DNA of 64,000 nucleotides from Haliotis asinina (GCF_037392515.1 NC_090292.1:44753747-44817746), one strand, 5' to 3'. Counted from the stretch's first letter, positions 32,540-44,590 are shown. The notes: generated by a model from the letters alone, not told the origin. A program made the numbers and translations.

Positions 32540-33540
32540 TAAACTCGCTCGATCAGTGGCCAATGGGTAGGCCCATGGGCGAAAGTGTTTAATTTCATCC
32601 AGAATAAACGTTTTGGAGGTTGTAAATGAATGAAAAAATGTTAATAAGTATCATGACACAAATTTCAACTTGTTGTGACTTGACTCTGCTAACTGACAGC
32701 GATTTAAAAAAAATCTCGCCCATGGGTGAAAAACATATTGGCCCATGGACGAGAATAATTAATTTCATTGAAACTACATGTTTTTTTTCAAGCTTTGCAG
32801 TTTTTCAATAAATGAACGTGTATTTATTAGTGTCGTGACACGAAATTAAGCTTATTTTGACTTAATTCGGCTAATTTAGAGTGATTTTTCAAAACGCCTC
32901 GCCCATGGGCGAAAACCATTTGGCCCATGGGTGAGAATATTTACTTTTACTCAAAATACACCTTTTCCCATGTTTTGGAGGTTGTGAATGGATGATAGTA
33001 TGTTCATAAGTATCATGTCACAAAATTCAACTCATTTTGAATTAATTCCGTTAATTTAGAGCTATTTAACAAAATCTCACCCATGGGCGAAAAACATTTT
33101 GGCCTATGGGCGAGAATATTTCCTTTTACCCCAAACACATCTTTTCCAATATTCGGAGGATGTAAATGAATGAAAGTACATTTATGAGTATCATTACAGA
33201 AATTTCAACTCATTTTGACTTAATTCCTCTAAATGAGAGCAATTTTGAAAACTCTCGCCCATGGGAGAAAGACATTTTGGCCCATGGGCGAGAATATTTG
33301 CCTTCACTCAAAATACATCTTTTCCTGTGGTTTGGAGGTTGTAAATGAATGAGGATATATTTATGAGTATCATGGCACAAAATCCAACTCATTATGGCTT
33401 AATTCTGCTAATTGAGACCGATTTTTAAAAACATCTCGCCCATGGGCGAAAAACATTGGGCCCATGAGCGAGAATATTTCCTTTTCACTCAAAATACATC
33501 TTTCCTAATGTTTTGGAGGATGTAAATGAATGAAACTTCA
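32540..33540. repeat. Satellite-like array, about 180-bp monomer
   Basis: Roughly 5.5 diverged copies, judged from the recurring GGAGGNTGTAAATGAATGA (near 32621, 32811, 32983, 33161, 33340, 33521), spaced 178-190 bp. Each monomer contains CTCGCCCATGGGC, then a short A/T-rich spacer, then GCCCATGGGCGAG, a 13-14-bp inverted repeat whose arms are themselves palindromes. No protein signal. Confidence 0.85.
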
Positions 33541-33639
33541 TAGATATAGGTTGAATTTTGTTATATTTATAGAATACCTAAATTCAAAATAATCTCAAGG
33601 CTTAGTATTCTAAGTGTACTGTATATGTTGCTGGAAGTA

Positions 33640-33806
33640 AAGCTCTGTGTTCGGGACCCGTGAAGATCTGGAGTAGAAGAGGGCTTCAACAACCCATGCT
33701 TGCCATAAAAGGCGACTATGCTTGTCGTAAGAGATGACTAACGGGATCGGGTGGTCAGGCTCGCTGACTTGGCTGACACATGTCATCAGTTCCCAATTGT
33801 GCACAT
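33640..33806 (+). mobile_element. SINE 5' portion fused to LINE G
   Basis: Plus-strand copy of the SINE at 3062-3333, from its head (GGACCCGTGAAG at about 33655), through the two tandem GGCGACT motifs, to CCCAATTGTGCA. It then passes directly into LINE G sequence without the SINE's own tail. Confidence 0.8.
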
Positions 33807-34922
33807 CTATATCGATCACTCGTACTTTTTAAACTTGATTATGGCTCCATCGACTATGTTGGAACCTGCAAAAGCAACCTTAAACTTCTTGATTCTGTCC
33901 ATCACCAAGGTCTAAGACTTTGTCTTGGGTCTTTCCGAACTTCACCTATTGATAGTCTTTACGTTCGGGCCGATGAACCATCTCTTCCACAACGCCGTAT
34001 CAAATTATCTTTACAATATATCACAAAATTATACTCTAACGAATCTAACCCTGCCTATAACTGTGTCTTCAATCATCCTCTCTATGAGGATTTGTATAGC
34101 AAAAAGTCTTCTCTTGTTCCACCTCTTGGGCTCAGAAAAAAAGCCGTTTATTGCTGCTGCTGGTATTGAGCTGGACAATATGGCTCCTTTCCGTCTTCTT
34201 TCCTCTCCACCTTGGCAGGTGGTTAGACCACAGGTTGACCTAACATTAACTACATTTAATAAATCAGGAACGAATGAATGACGGTTTAAACAAGTATATA
34301 ATCAATTGAAATATACATAACAATTACAAATCCTTATTTACAGATTGGTCCGAGGACGCTGGAGCAGTTGCTTGTGCCACTGTCATTGGATCCAGAACAA
34401 TATCTTCTACATTACCAGACAATAGTTCTATGTTTACAGCAGAAGCTAACGCCATATTAACAGCTCTTAAATATATTCAAAGACACCCTTAATGTAAACA
34501 TTATATAATGTATTCCGACTCTCTTTCTTGCCTTCATGCTACTAAAATATTTTTTTGTAAGCATCCATTTTTAATTGAAATTATTGAACTGTATAATACT
34601 CTTGCTACTGGCCAATACGACATCGTCTTTTGTTGGTTGCCTAGTCACGTAGGTATTTCTGAGAATGTGATGGCCGATCTTGCTGCAAAAGCAGCACTCA
34701 ACAAATCTGTGACACCACTTCTTCTTCCATATTCAGATTACAAAGCTTGCATTAGAACGTGTATCCGTGATCTGATGCAGAGGAAGTGGGACACTCAAGT
34801 AGGTATCAATGAATTACATGAAATGAAACCGTATATTGGTTACACCTACTTGGGTTGACAGTCCAGATTTGAAGAGGTCATACCACAATGATGTCGTATT
34901 GGCCGAACAAGATATACCTATA
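33800..34922 (+). pseudogene. LINE G, RT thumb to RNase H, left segment
   Basis: Homologous to the last 40% of C's ORF2. It runs from the SLVLFKLDYGSIDYVG region, with a +1 shift near 34130, through a damaged RNase H (the first motif reads TDWSEDAG), FTAEANA, SDSLSCL and WLPSHVGISENVMADLAAKA, to GYTYLG. A stop (TGA) follows at 34856, and homology continues to GATATACCTA at 34920. The text then breaks at the 12.6-kb insertion and continues at 47510. Confidence 0.85.
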
Positions 34923-36430
34923 GCACAGCAAAAGTAACTTAGTTTCCGTTTTTTCGGAAACCCAATGGATACTGGGTAATGTAGGTTTCAGCTGGGTTTC
35001 AGTACATGGAAACACGCAATGAGAGTTTCCGTATAGTTTACAAAACTGAAACTAACAAATCTTAGTTTCCATCATGTTTCTGCGACTGAAACTGTCTTTG
35101 GGAGTTTCCACTTGGTTTCAATTCGTTGAAACATTCATAGTAGGAAGACCTTGGCTTCCGCTGTTGCGGGAACCTTGTGGATACTAGGTAATGTAGGTTT
35201 CCGCTAGGTTTCTGTACCCGGAAACAGAGAAAATATAACAACAAAAAAGATTTATCTGAACCGACAAGCTTAGCTTGGTGTTGTTCCATTGGGGACTATA
35301 TTTACGTATTTCGAAAGACAATAAGAAAGCAAAAATAATAAGATGTCGAGATTTCCGGAAACCTACATGAAAAATGTCAGTTAATTAAAATTTATGTCAA
35401 ATCATATAAGTTAATGGAAACTATTGTTGTTGCTTTACGGCAGTTTCCTGTGGCTGAAAGTATCAAGATTACTTTCAGCGTCTGGAAACTGTCTGAAGAA
35501 AACAAGGTTAGTTTCCAGGAAAGTATCATTGTTAGTTTCCACTGCATAAAACAAGTGGAAAACATCATCGAATGAAACGATTGTAGAAAATAAATGTGCC
35601 TGTATATGCATAGAACCGAGGCCAATATTAAACTGCCCATGTGCTGTGTTCAACCTGGTGATCTCAGTGTTTCTGTACACCAGAATTCAAATAGAGGATA
35701 TTGTCACATAAAATAATATTAACTTCAGGACAACGGAAACCTAATTGAAAGAGTATGAAAACTTAAGATTCTACGTACTCAGTCTCTTTTAGGTTTTGTT
35801 TGGGAAACTTAGGAACAATCTTAAGCTTAGGAATTACTGAGTAAGGCGCCATTGGGTTTCAGTTTCCATTTGTGATATATCTCAATGTGGTACATACTGA
35901 TATACAGTAACTGGGAGTGGTCAGGCACATTACATATAACTGTACCAAAAAGAACAATATGTTCCTGAACGTTCTAGGGCAGTATTATATTTTGTACAGC
36001 AACATAACACAAGACACAACAAATCTGTTTTAGTGAATTTATATAATTTGTTCTAGGGTACATAAAATATAAGTGAATCATATTTCACACACATTTGCCC
36101 CAACTGTAACTTGTTGTCTGTCTCGCCTAGAAGAACTTCCCGGTGAAAAGAAAGTTGAAATGCAATGACCTTTTATAATGTTTTTACAAGAAAAATGAAA
36201 ACAAAACATAGATATCAAACTTAAAACAAGCTAACGTTAACCATTAGGTTATTGCCTTGTTCGAGGAATGTACCCATCAATATTCACACGAGAAAGTCCA
36301 AGGACATGCTATTCACCTGCAGCTGACAAAAGACCTGTTCCGTGTCATGTGCCCTTTTTTAGGTTGTTTTGTTTTTCGCATTGGTGTATCTTCTCAACGA
36401 ACACCTGACAATTTAGTGGGGGCATGTTGT
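34923..36430. repeat. Left subterminal region with dispersed GTTTCC/GGAAAC motifs
   Basis: Both orientations of GTTTCC recur densely from 34940 to about 35880 (for example GGTTTCAGCTGGGTTTC, GGAAACCTACATG), then fade. Such subterminal motif clusters are typical transposase-binding zones of large DNA transposons. No coding signal was seen, and the ORFs at 35392-35680 look incidental. Confidence 0.55.
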
Positions 36431-36442
36431 GACAAGGTATTA

Positions 36443-36724
36443 GTGAGTGAGTGAGTGAGTGAGTTAATATTTAACGTCACATCGGCAATATCTCAGCCAT
36501 ATCGTGACGAGAACATTTTTTACTGAAATGAAATATATGTATAGTGAAAACCTGTCAACGACGGACAGTAAAACAGCTAGAATATCACAAATGGGATTAA
36601 AACCAGCATGGAAAGTTGAAAATAATATCACTATTCGGACAAAACAATATAAAATCAGGCTATAGATAGATCACCAACAGCTGAAGGTAGATCACCATAC
36701 TAGGGGCCATGGGGACTTACAGTA
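36443..36724 (-). mobile_element. 5'-truncated LINE, 3' UTR only, with 12-bp TSD
   Basis: 282 bp of the LINE 3' end on the minus strand, from TACTGTAAGTCCCC (36724) to the hairpin and GAGTGAGTG tail (36443). It is flanked by GACAAGGTATTA on both sides (36431-36442 and 36725-36736). It is a clean retrotransposed copy that shows the last ~280 nt suffice for mobilisation. Confidence 0.92.
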
Positions 36725-36736
36725 GACAAGGTATTA

Positions 36737-37581
36737 ACGGGCGCTTAGCCCCAGCAGCTATTACTGTCTCCAGCTGACGGTGAACTGTGTTGAATGATGG
36801 GTTTTGTTCGGCATTATACTTTAAAGGTGTCATGTATCATGTGTGAATAGTATATGCATTGTTCAGCTTTTTGTGTATCAGAGAAATGGTGACGAAAATG
36901 CGAGCATCATGTATGTCATGTATCATGTTCGTATCGTATGATGTTTTTATATTATATTTTAAAGGGATCAAGTATCATGCGTGAATGTTGTATGCTGTAG
37001 TACAATAAATTTCAGAACAGGCTGTTCTTATTCCCTTGTCAATCTCCCCCGCGCCCCCCCTCCGCGCTTAGTCAGTTACCTACGGGTGACTGATGCACAC
37101 CCTGAAACAAATCGATTGACAAATCCGCTGTGCAAGATAAAAGTAATAAATCAATTAGATTGTTATCGGTTAATCCTTTCATCCGTGTTTGTTATTTTAA
37201 CCCAGTTGATAATTCCTTTTGGTCTTCTTCCAACCATACATTACACAACATACAATACATCAGCCCTTGAGTTACAAGTTTGAATAGTAAGTGCAGACAG
37301 ACATCAGAAATCCTAAATGGGAATCATTGTCGGGCAATTTCGGCATCACAACCAGACTACATCCATTGATACTATTGTTTCATTTATTTAATGCCTGCCA
37401 AGGAAGACAGTCCCTGTGTCCGTCACGGCTGATGGAGCAGGCACTGTCCACCTATCAGCCAGACTACGTAACCGGAAGCGCTTGATTAGGAATGAATAAG
37501 GCCTCGCGGGATGTGATGTCATTGTGAAAGCAAACAATTTTGTTATACACATATTGCAGTTATCACGGTTTTTCTAAAAGT
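36737..37581. other. Non-coding stretch inside the 12.6-kb insertion
   Basis: No recognisable gene. It contains an ATGTATCATGTGTGAAT-type motif repeated near 36832-36845 and 36970-36985, and a C-rich run at 37049-37063. It ends before a short ATG-initiated frame at 37582. Confidence 0.4.
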
Positions 37582-37722
37582 ATGGAGGGTAAGCAGACTA
37601 GTGACATGTTTACAGTAGAATTTAGAAAATTATTGTGCACCCATAAGTCTTTGTTTGAAATGCCGCTATCTTTGTTCAAACGTACAAGCGCGAGATTGGA
37701 AAAACTTCGTTCTTGTTTTGAA
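37582..37722 (+). other. Candidate first coding exon (low confidence)
   Basis: ATG at 37582 opens 47 codons (MEGKQTSDMFTVEFRKLL...) that run without stop to a good donor, GAA|GTAAGG, at 37722/37723. The composition (acidic/basic, Phe and Leu spaced as in helices) resembles a small DNA-binding domain such as MADF, but I see no decisive motif. It may belong to the large insertion's own gene or be chance. Confidence 0.22.
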
Positions 37723-37869
37723 GTAAGGTCTGTGCGATGGCAGTCTGTATACTTGCTACAATTTTCTTGAGATGTGGCAACGTGTTTCACAATTGCAGCT
37801 TTGGAACTAAGGATCTGGCAACCTTTGAGCGATCGCAACGGACACCTAGGGCAGAAAAATTAACAGTAC

Positions 37870-38600
37870 ATCATCCTTGCCATGCTTTCAGCACATCCTG
37901 CCAAAAGGTTATATCAATCTTAATGTAATTTCAATGTCATTGAAACGTATATTGCATGGGTTATCCTTATCACATCTTTTGCAATATCATCTTAAAGTAG
38001 ATAATTTCAAAGTGTCCATAAATGTTTTAGTATCAATCATGCTCAAACCCCCTTCTTTATAGTTGTTTTGACTTTGTTTTAGTTTATCATTCTTTTCCTT
38101 CCAAACAAATCTACAACAAATCATTTTTTCAAGGGAAGTGATATAGCCTGCGGTTGATTGGGAGGGAATTGTAAATATGAACCAATTTTATTATTGTTAT
38201 TTTACCAACAAGTGTTACATTTCTTTTTCTCCAAGACTGCTAAGAGTATATTAATCTCCTCCAGTCTTTTTCTTGTATTGTTTACCCACTACTCTTCGTG
38301 ATCTGGTGTAAATTTAATATCTAGTGCATCAAATACACCAACTATCCATTCAATTTTCTGATCATTACGTATCTTATCAATAGATTTATCTTTTAATCCA
38401 ATCCAGATTGCTTTCGATTTATCTTAATTTTCTCAATGTCTCTTCAGCCCCATCAACATTATCAAGAAACAGTTCAGTATCATCAGCGTATTGTTCCAGT
38501 TTATATTAATTATCATTGATAACGTTAGCTTTGATGTTTTCATTATTTCTTATAATGCAACCATAATATCTAGTAGAATTGACGTAGCACACCAAGGCTT
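37870..38600 (-). pseudogene. L1/Tx1-like LINE reverse-transcriptase relic
   Basis: Minus-strand translation in alternating frames gives IIRNNENIKANVINDN, then LEQYADDTELFLDNVDG with the YADD catalytic box (about 38495-38445). KAIWIGLKDKSIDKIRNDQK comes next, and further down FVWKEKNDKLKQ and YKEGGLSMIDTKTF, a combination characteristic of L1-type RT C-terminal regions. Stops and shifts are frequent and no ATG frame covers it. It is unrelated to the main LINE family here and clearly old. Confidence 0.8.
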
Positions 38601-38815
38601 TGTGTAGTGCATATTTTCTACTTCATCATGTTGATCATGTTAATATTAATAGAAATCTTATGTTACCCTTTTAGTAATGCACATACCACAGTTACTTATT
38701 ACTTTGTTTGATACAGTGTACATGGTGAATATGATAATAATCACAATAAGGGTTGTGGGATTGTAATAATATACTATTGGAAAATCAAAATGAACGCATA
38801 CGATTTTCTTTACAG

Positions 38816-38919
38816 AAGCCTTCAAGGGAATATGGAGGAGCAAGAGGGACCATCGACATGACAGAAGGCAGGAAAGAATGGAAATCACACAGGAGGTGCT
38901 AAAACAAAAGAAAGAATCT
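38816..38919 (+). other. Candidate internal exon (low confidence)
   Basis: A T-rich tract ending TTTACAG (38809-38815) precedes 104 bp ending at GAATCT|GTAAGT. One frame is open throughout and gives a highly charged peptide (AFKGIWRSKRDHRHDRRQER...QEVLKQKKES). Its phase does not fit the candidate exon at 37582 directly, but it does fit an acceptor near 45055 (KLQQRMKNPATS then stop). If real, LINE E sits in its intron. Confidence 0.22.
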
Positions 38920-39074
38920 GTAAGTTCCTGAAACTGGATTACTTAATACCACTTGTACCAGTTTATATACACTACCTGACACCAGGGTTTGAAACACCCT
39001 GAGTCATTTTTCTGACATACATGCTGCGTATTGTCACATCACAGCATAACTGTAATAAACTAACTTTTCTTATC

Positions 39075-39087
39075 TCAAGACTTTACC
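39075..39087 (+). repeat. Left target-site duplication of LINE E
   Basis: TCAAGACTTTACC, repeated at 44711-44723. Its right edge abuts the first G of the ribozyme. Confidence 0.93.
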
Positions 39088-39145
39088 GGCACCCGTGGCG
39101 AGCCACCTCCCCGTGGTGGGTGCTGGGTAACGCCAAGAGCTCGCC
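39088..39145 (+). ncRNA. HDV-like ribozyme at 5' end of LINE E
   Basis: Identical fold to that of C and F; the only difference is loop L3, CTCCCC instead of CTCCTC. P1 39088-39094 pairs with GGGTGCT (39118-39124), and P2 GGCGAG (39097-39102) pairs with CTCGCC (39140-39145). The element's target duplication ends at 39087, immediately before G1. Confidence 0.85.
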
Positions 39146-39666
39146 GACACCCCCGTAGTGGACCCGGGGGGATATTTGGTCCACCAACCCGTTTGCCGTG
39201 GGTTGCGGCCCTGTGTCGATGGAGGAAGGGATCCTGGTGGTTGAGAGCATGGGAGCAGGACCATTGCTCCTATTGCTCAACACACCACTTTGGCCCTGAC
39301 TTCACCTAGACGGGTGGTTGAATGGGCCTGGTTCAACCAATCGGCTGGTCATGCTAAGCCCTGTACATGTAAATGTTGTTCACAAATTTGAGTAAATATT
39401 TATTTTTTTTGTCTTGGCTTCATGATGATTCATTTGTATTTCGATTGTACAATTCAAATTTCGTAACTTGCCTAGAGTCGTACGTCCAGAAGGCAGTGAC
39501 TCATGGGCCAATCAAGTGGAATAATTACTTTTGTATTATTCTGCTTGAGTGTATCATCCGGGTATCCTTGGTGCTGCAGGTAGGAAACCTGCCTGCTTTT
39601 AGCATTGTCCTTGTGATACTCCGTGGCGGGTGGGGAGCTCGGATGATGAAACAATATAAACTTACC

Positions 39667-40959
39667 ATGGCTTACGAAACTGCCCTAAAAAAACCAAAAC
39701 GTCCTCTTGATACTACTGATCCTGATGTTGAAGACCAAGGACTGTCCACATCCATTGACTACTGGCCACGGTTTATTGTAATTGAGACCACTGACAACAC
39801 TCTGTTAAAGCTGAACCCTTTTGCGGTATCAAAAGGCATACAGGGCATTGCGGGTGATGTTAGAAACGATAGACGTTTACGAACAGGTTCTTTCCTTGTT
39901 GAGTGCAATAGGAGGCAACAGGCAACCAATCTCCTTTCAACAAAATCATTTGTAGGCATTTCGGTATCAGTCTCTCCTCACCGTACTCTTAACACTAGTA
40001 AGGGTATTGTGAGAGACCGTGATAGACTATTTGCGGATATGCTGGAAATTGACATCGCTGCAGAGATGAAGGACCAAGGTGTGTTATTTGTGAAACGTTT
40101 CACAACCCGAAGAAACAACCAGATCCAACAAACAAACACCTATTTATTTTCATTTTCCACTCCAGCGGCTCCAAAATCAATAAAGGCCGGCTACTGTCAC
40201 ATCAAAGTGGAAACTTTTATTCCTAATCCACTCAGATGTTTCAAGTGTCAAAAGTATGGTCACGGTGTAAATTCCTGCACATTGTCTCTTGTGTGTGCTC
40301 ACTGCGGTGAGAAGACCCACACAACAGAAGATTGTGACAGTAATTACAAGAAATGCACCAATTGTTCAGGAGACCATTCGTCTTTCTCAAAAGAGTGTCC
40401 GATTTGGAAGTACCAGATGGAAATAAACAAACTAAAATTTACTCAAAATATCACCTTTGCCGAAGCAAAACAACTTGTTCAAAGATGCGATCCACAAGAA
40501 ACATATGCTTCTAAAACAAAACCATCATCTGAACCATCCTCTAAGACTTCTAAGTTTTCTTCAGCTGCTCAAACAAACTTGACTTGGGTGCACACTGATT
40601 CCCCAGAGGTTTTTTCACCCGCTATTTCCACTCAGACCGCTGAGCTACTTCCTCGCATGTCGCAAAGTCAATCAGGGCCAGCTTCGGATCATGATTCATC
40701 ATCACAGCCACCTGCAAGGTCTCAATCTTTGTCAAATGTCCAACAAATTCCTAGAGGAAAAACTAAGCCTATGCCTTATTCTTCAAAAAAGCAAAGTGGC
40801 AGAGCCCCAAAAGGGTCTGAAAACAGAATTAAGCTTTATAATAAATACGGATCACTTGAGGACATGGACGTGTCCGAAAACGTCCAATCAAGGGCGCACA
40901 GCTTCTCGCCCTCAAAAAAAGTACGGGGTAGATCCCCAATCAACTCGCCCAAACGATAA
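39667..40959 (+). CDS. LINE E ORF1: gag-like nucleic-acid-binding protein
   Basis: 430 residues from ATG 39667, in an ACCATGG context; the frame stays open further upstream but without conservation. It has the same architecture as C's ORF1: basic KKPKRPLD start, YWPRFIVIET, LNPFAVSKGIQGIAGDV, knuckles CFKCQKYGHGVNSC, CAHCGEKTHTTEDC and CTNCSGDH...C, a Ser/Gln tail, then GRAPKGSENRIKLYNKYGS and the basic KVRGRSPINSPKR end. It is uninterrupted. It stops at TAA 40957-40959, where copy A has TAATG; here the following base makes TAATC, so the overlapping ORF2 start is lost. Confidence 0.92.
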   Translation: MAYETALKKPKRPLDTTDPDVEDQGLSTSIDYWPRFIVIETTDNTLLKLNPFAVSKGIQGIAGDVRNDRRLRTGSFLVECNRRQQATNLLSTKSFVGISVSVSPHRTLNTSKGIVRDRDRLFADMLEIDIAAEMKDQGVLFVKRFTTRRNNQIQQTNTYLFSFSTPAAPKSIKAGYCHIKVETFIPNPLRCFKCQKYGHGVNSCTLSLVCAHCGEKTHTTEDCDSNYKKCTNCSGDHSSFSKECPIWKYQMEINKLKFTQNITFAEAKQLVQRCDPQETYASKTKPSSEPSSKTSKFSSAAQTNLTWVHTDSPEVFSPAISTQTAELLPRMSQSQSGPASDHDSSSQPPARSQSLSNVQQIPRGKTKPMPYSSKKQSGRAPKGSENRIKLYNKYGSLEDMDVSENVQSRAHSFSPSKKVRGRSPINSPKR

Positions 40960-43900
40960 TCCATTCCAAAAATATTGTACAGTGGAACTGTAGAGGCCTA
41001 AGGACCAATTTCAACGAGTTACAGCTACTTGTCCAGGATTTTGCACCATCCGCTTTCTGTCTCCAGGAAACCTATCTGAAGGAGACAGACGCTTTTGATC
41101 TACGTCAGTTCACTTCATATAATTGTTTTTCACCTCCAGGTGATAGGGCCACTGGTGGGTCTTCAATTTTTGTAAAACAGGATGTTATCCATAGTCCTGT
41201 AACACTCACAACTAGTCTCCAAGCTCTTGCAGGGAGACTAACTCTTCACGTTACCTTTACACTATGCTCTTTATATATTTCACCTTCTTCAGCACTCCAG
41301 CAGTCTGATCTTCAAGCTCTCTATGACCAACTTCCTAAACCTTGTATTTTAATGGGTGATCTCAATGGACATAACCCGATTTGGGGTGGTACAAATACAA
41401 ACTCTAAAGGTACAATACTGGAAGATTTTATAGCCAATAATGACTTGTGTATATACAATCATGATTCAAGCACTTATCTGCACCCTGCAACTGGCACCTA
41501 CTCTTCTCTGGATCTGTCTCTTGCAGACCCTTCTCTACTAAATGAATTTGAGTGGTCAGTCCACAATGACCTCTGTGGAAGTGACCACTTTCCAACTATC
41601 TTAACAGCAACTAATCCATCTGATTCTCCATCTTATACAAGATGGAATTATTCCAAGGCAGACTGGTCGTTATTTAAAACGTTATGCACATCTAAACTAC
41701 GGCCGCAGTGTTTCAGTGAAGTAACTGATCCTATTCGGCCTTTTTCTGACACTTTAAATGAAATAGCTGATGAGTGTATACCAAGGTCTTCTACTGCTCC
41801 ACATGTACGGAAACCATGGTTCAATTCCGATTGTAGGCAAGCCAGAAAAGCGAGGGAAAAGGCGGAAAATTATTTCCGCTATCATCCAACTGTCCACAAC
41901 TTGAATAAGTTTAAAATCCTCAATGCGAAAGCCCGTCGTACCTTCAAACAAAACAAACGGCAATCTTGGATGAACTACGTTCCCAGGATTAATTCGCGCA
42001 CGCCAATGTCCAAGGTATGGAACATGGTTCAAAGAATTAAAGGTAAAGGTTCAAAATCTTCAGTTCACCATCTCAAAGATGGTGATAATTTAATTACTGA
42101 CAAGTCCCATATTGCAAATAAAATTGGCGAAACACTTGCCAAAAATTCTTCATCGGCAAATCATGTCCCTGAGTTTCAGAGATATCAGAAGCAACAGGAA
42201 AAGAAAAAACTTAATTTCGAATCAAATAATGGTGAAGACTATAATGAAGTTTTCTCATTACATGAGTTATATACAGCTTTTCACCAAGCTCATGACACTG
42301 CAGCAGGTGATGACAATATTCATCATCAGCTACTGAAACATTTGCCTGAACCATGTCTGGTCACACCTTTAGATATATTTGACAAAATATGGACGTCTGG
42401 AGCATTTCCTCCTTCGTGGCGTAATGCCATTGTAGTCCCAATACCAAAACCTGGCAGGGATCATACAGATCCGTCGAATTACAGACCGATATCTCTCACT
42501 AGCTGTGTCTGTAAAACCATGGAACGTATGGTGAATAATAGAATAGTTTGGTATCTTGAAACCAATAATCTCATTACAAATATTCAGTGTGGTTTCAGGA
42601 AAAATCGCAGTACCATTGATCATTTGGTACGCTTAGAATCCTTCGTGAAAAATGCAATAGTAAATAAACAACATGCTGTATCAATTTTCTTTGATCTTGA
42701 GAAAGCTTATGATACGACCTGGAAGCATGGTATTTTGAGGGATTTACATGAATTTGGATTGAGAGGTCGTTTGCCTCTTTTTATATCAGAGTTTTTAAAA
42801 GACAGGCAATTTCAAGTCCGAGTAGGTTCTACCCTGTCTGATCATTACAATCAGGATCAGGGCGTCCCTCAAGGTAGTATTTTGTCTGTCACTTCGTTTA
42901 GTATTAAGATCAACAGTTTATCCAAGGTTTTAAATGATTCAATTGATGGATCATTATTTGTGGATGATTTTAATATTTCTTGTCGTGGGAAAAATATGCA
43001 CACTATTGAAAGACAACTGCAGTTATGCTTGAACAAAATAAATGAATGGTGTCTTGAAAATGGCTTCAAATTTTCTAAATCCACAACTAATTGCATACAT
43101 TTTTGTAGAAAATATAAGCCGCATAAGGACCCTGAACTATCTTTAAATGGCACTCCCATCAAGGTTGTAAAGGATTCTCATTTAACATTCTTACCACACA
43201 TTAAATCCCTTAAAGCTAAATGTCTGAAGGCACTAGATTTGTTATAGGTTGTTTCAAATTCAAAGTGGGGAGGGGATCAAGTTACCCTCCTTCACTTATA
43301 CAGATCATTGGTACGATCTAAACTTGATTATGGCTCCATTGTGTATGGTGGAGCCTGTAAAAGCAACCTCAAACTATTAGATTCTGTCCATCACCTAAGA
43401 CTTCGTCTTGGATCTTTTCGAACCTCACCTGTTGCCAGTCTCTATGTTGAGGCTGATGAATCATCTCTTTCACAACAATACACAACTTTACAATACACTA
43501 CTAAACTATATTCTAATAAATCTAACCCAGCCTATGACTGTGTGTTCAATCCGCTTTATAAAAATGACAAGAGGTTTTCTCTTGTTCCACCTCTAGGACA
43601 CAGAATTAAACCCTTTCTTTCTTCGGCCGGAATTGAGCTGGAAAACATAGCTCCCTCCCGTCTCCTTTCTTCTCCTCCTTGGCAGTTGGTTAGGCCACAA
43701 GTTGACCTAACATTAACTTCCTTTAAAAAATCAGAAACTAATGAATTACAATATAAACAAGAATATAATCAATTAAAACATAAATATAGCAATTACAAAC
43801 CCTTATTTACAGATGGATCCAAGGACGGTGCTGCAGTAGCTTGTGCCACTGTCATTGGATCGAGAACAATATCTTCTAGACTTTCCGATAACAGCTCTAT

Positions 43901-44590
43901 TTTACTGCAGAAGCAAACGGCATATTAACTGCTCTTCAATATATTCAAAGACACCCTAAACATAAACAGTTTATAATCTATGCAGACTCTCTCTCTTGCC
44001 TTCAGGCTATTAAAAATATTTCTTATAAACATCCACTTTTAATAGAAATTATTGAATTGTACAATAATCTTGCTACTGGCCAGTGCGACATTGTTCTTTG
44101 CTGGTTACCTAGTCACGTTGGCATTTCTGGTAACACAATGGCCGATATTGCTGCTAAAGCAGCACTCAACAAATCTATGACACCACTTCTTATTCCATAC
44201 TCAAATTATAAAGCTGCAATAAGATCTTATATCCGTGATTTGATGCAGAAGAAGTGGGACACCCAAGTGGGTATAAATAAATTACATGAAATAAAACCTT
44301 ATATCGGTTATACTTACTTGGGTTGTCAGTCCAGATTTGAGGAGGTCATTATGCGACGATGTCGCATTGGCCATACGAGGTATACTCACGGGTATTTATT
44401 AAAAGGTGAAGATCCTCCGTTTTGTCTCCCTTGTGATGAAAGAATCACAGTCAAGCATGTCCTGCTTGACTGTGTTGAATAGTCCATCACAAGGGATAAA
44501 TATTTAAATTCACGAACTTTGAAGGATCTTTTCAATTCTGTTAGTTCTCATTTAATTATTGCATTTTTAAAAGAATTAGATTTGCTAAAT
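40959..44590 (+). pseudogene. LINE E ORF2 (EN-RT-RNase H), lightly damaged
   Basis: The frame is open from the ORF1 stop through IVQWNCRGL, CLQETYL, GDLNGHN (first ATG only at 41352) and GSDHFPT, and RT motifs FFDLEKAYD (Tyr kept), VPQGSILS and FVDD, to TAG at 43245. Relative to C it lacks nine residues between VVK and DSHLTF (27-bp in-frame deletion near 43170). After the stop the RT thumb and RNase H continue (43308-43928, TDGSKDGAAV) with a frameshift near 43905, then 44057-44482 to the C-terminal Cys/His region. A TAG replaces a Tyr codon near 44480. The missing ATG and these lesions make it inactive. Confidence 0.88.

Noticed and set aside
39373..39666. N-terminal extension of LINE E ORF1 (open frame from 39373)
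   Set aside because: The extension is not conserved in C or F, while the ATGGCTTAY start at 39667 is; the extra length is open 5' UTR.
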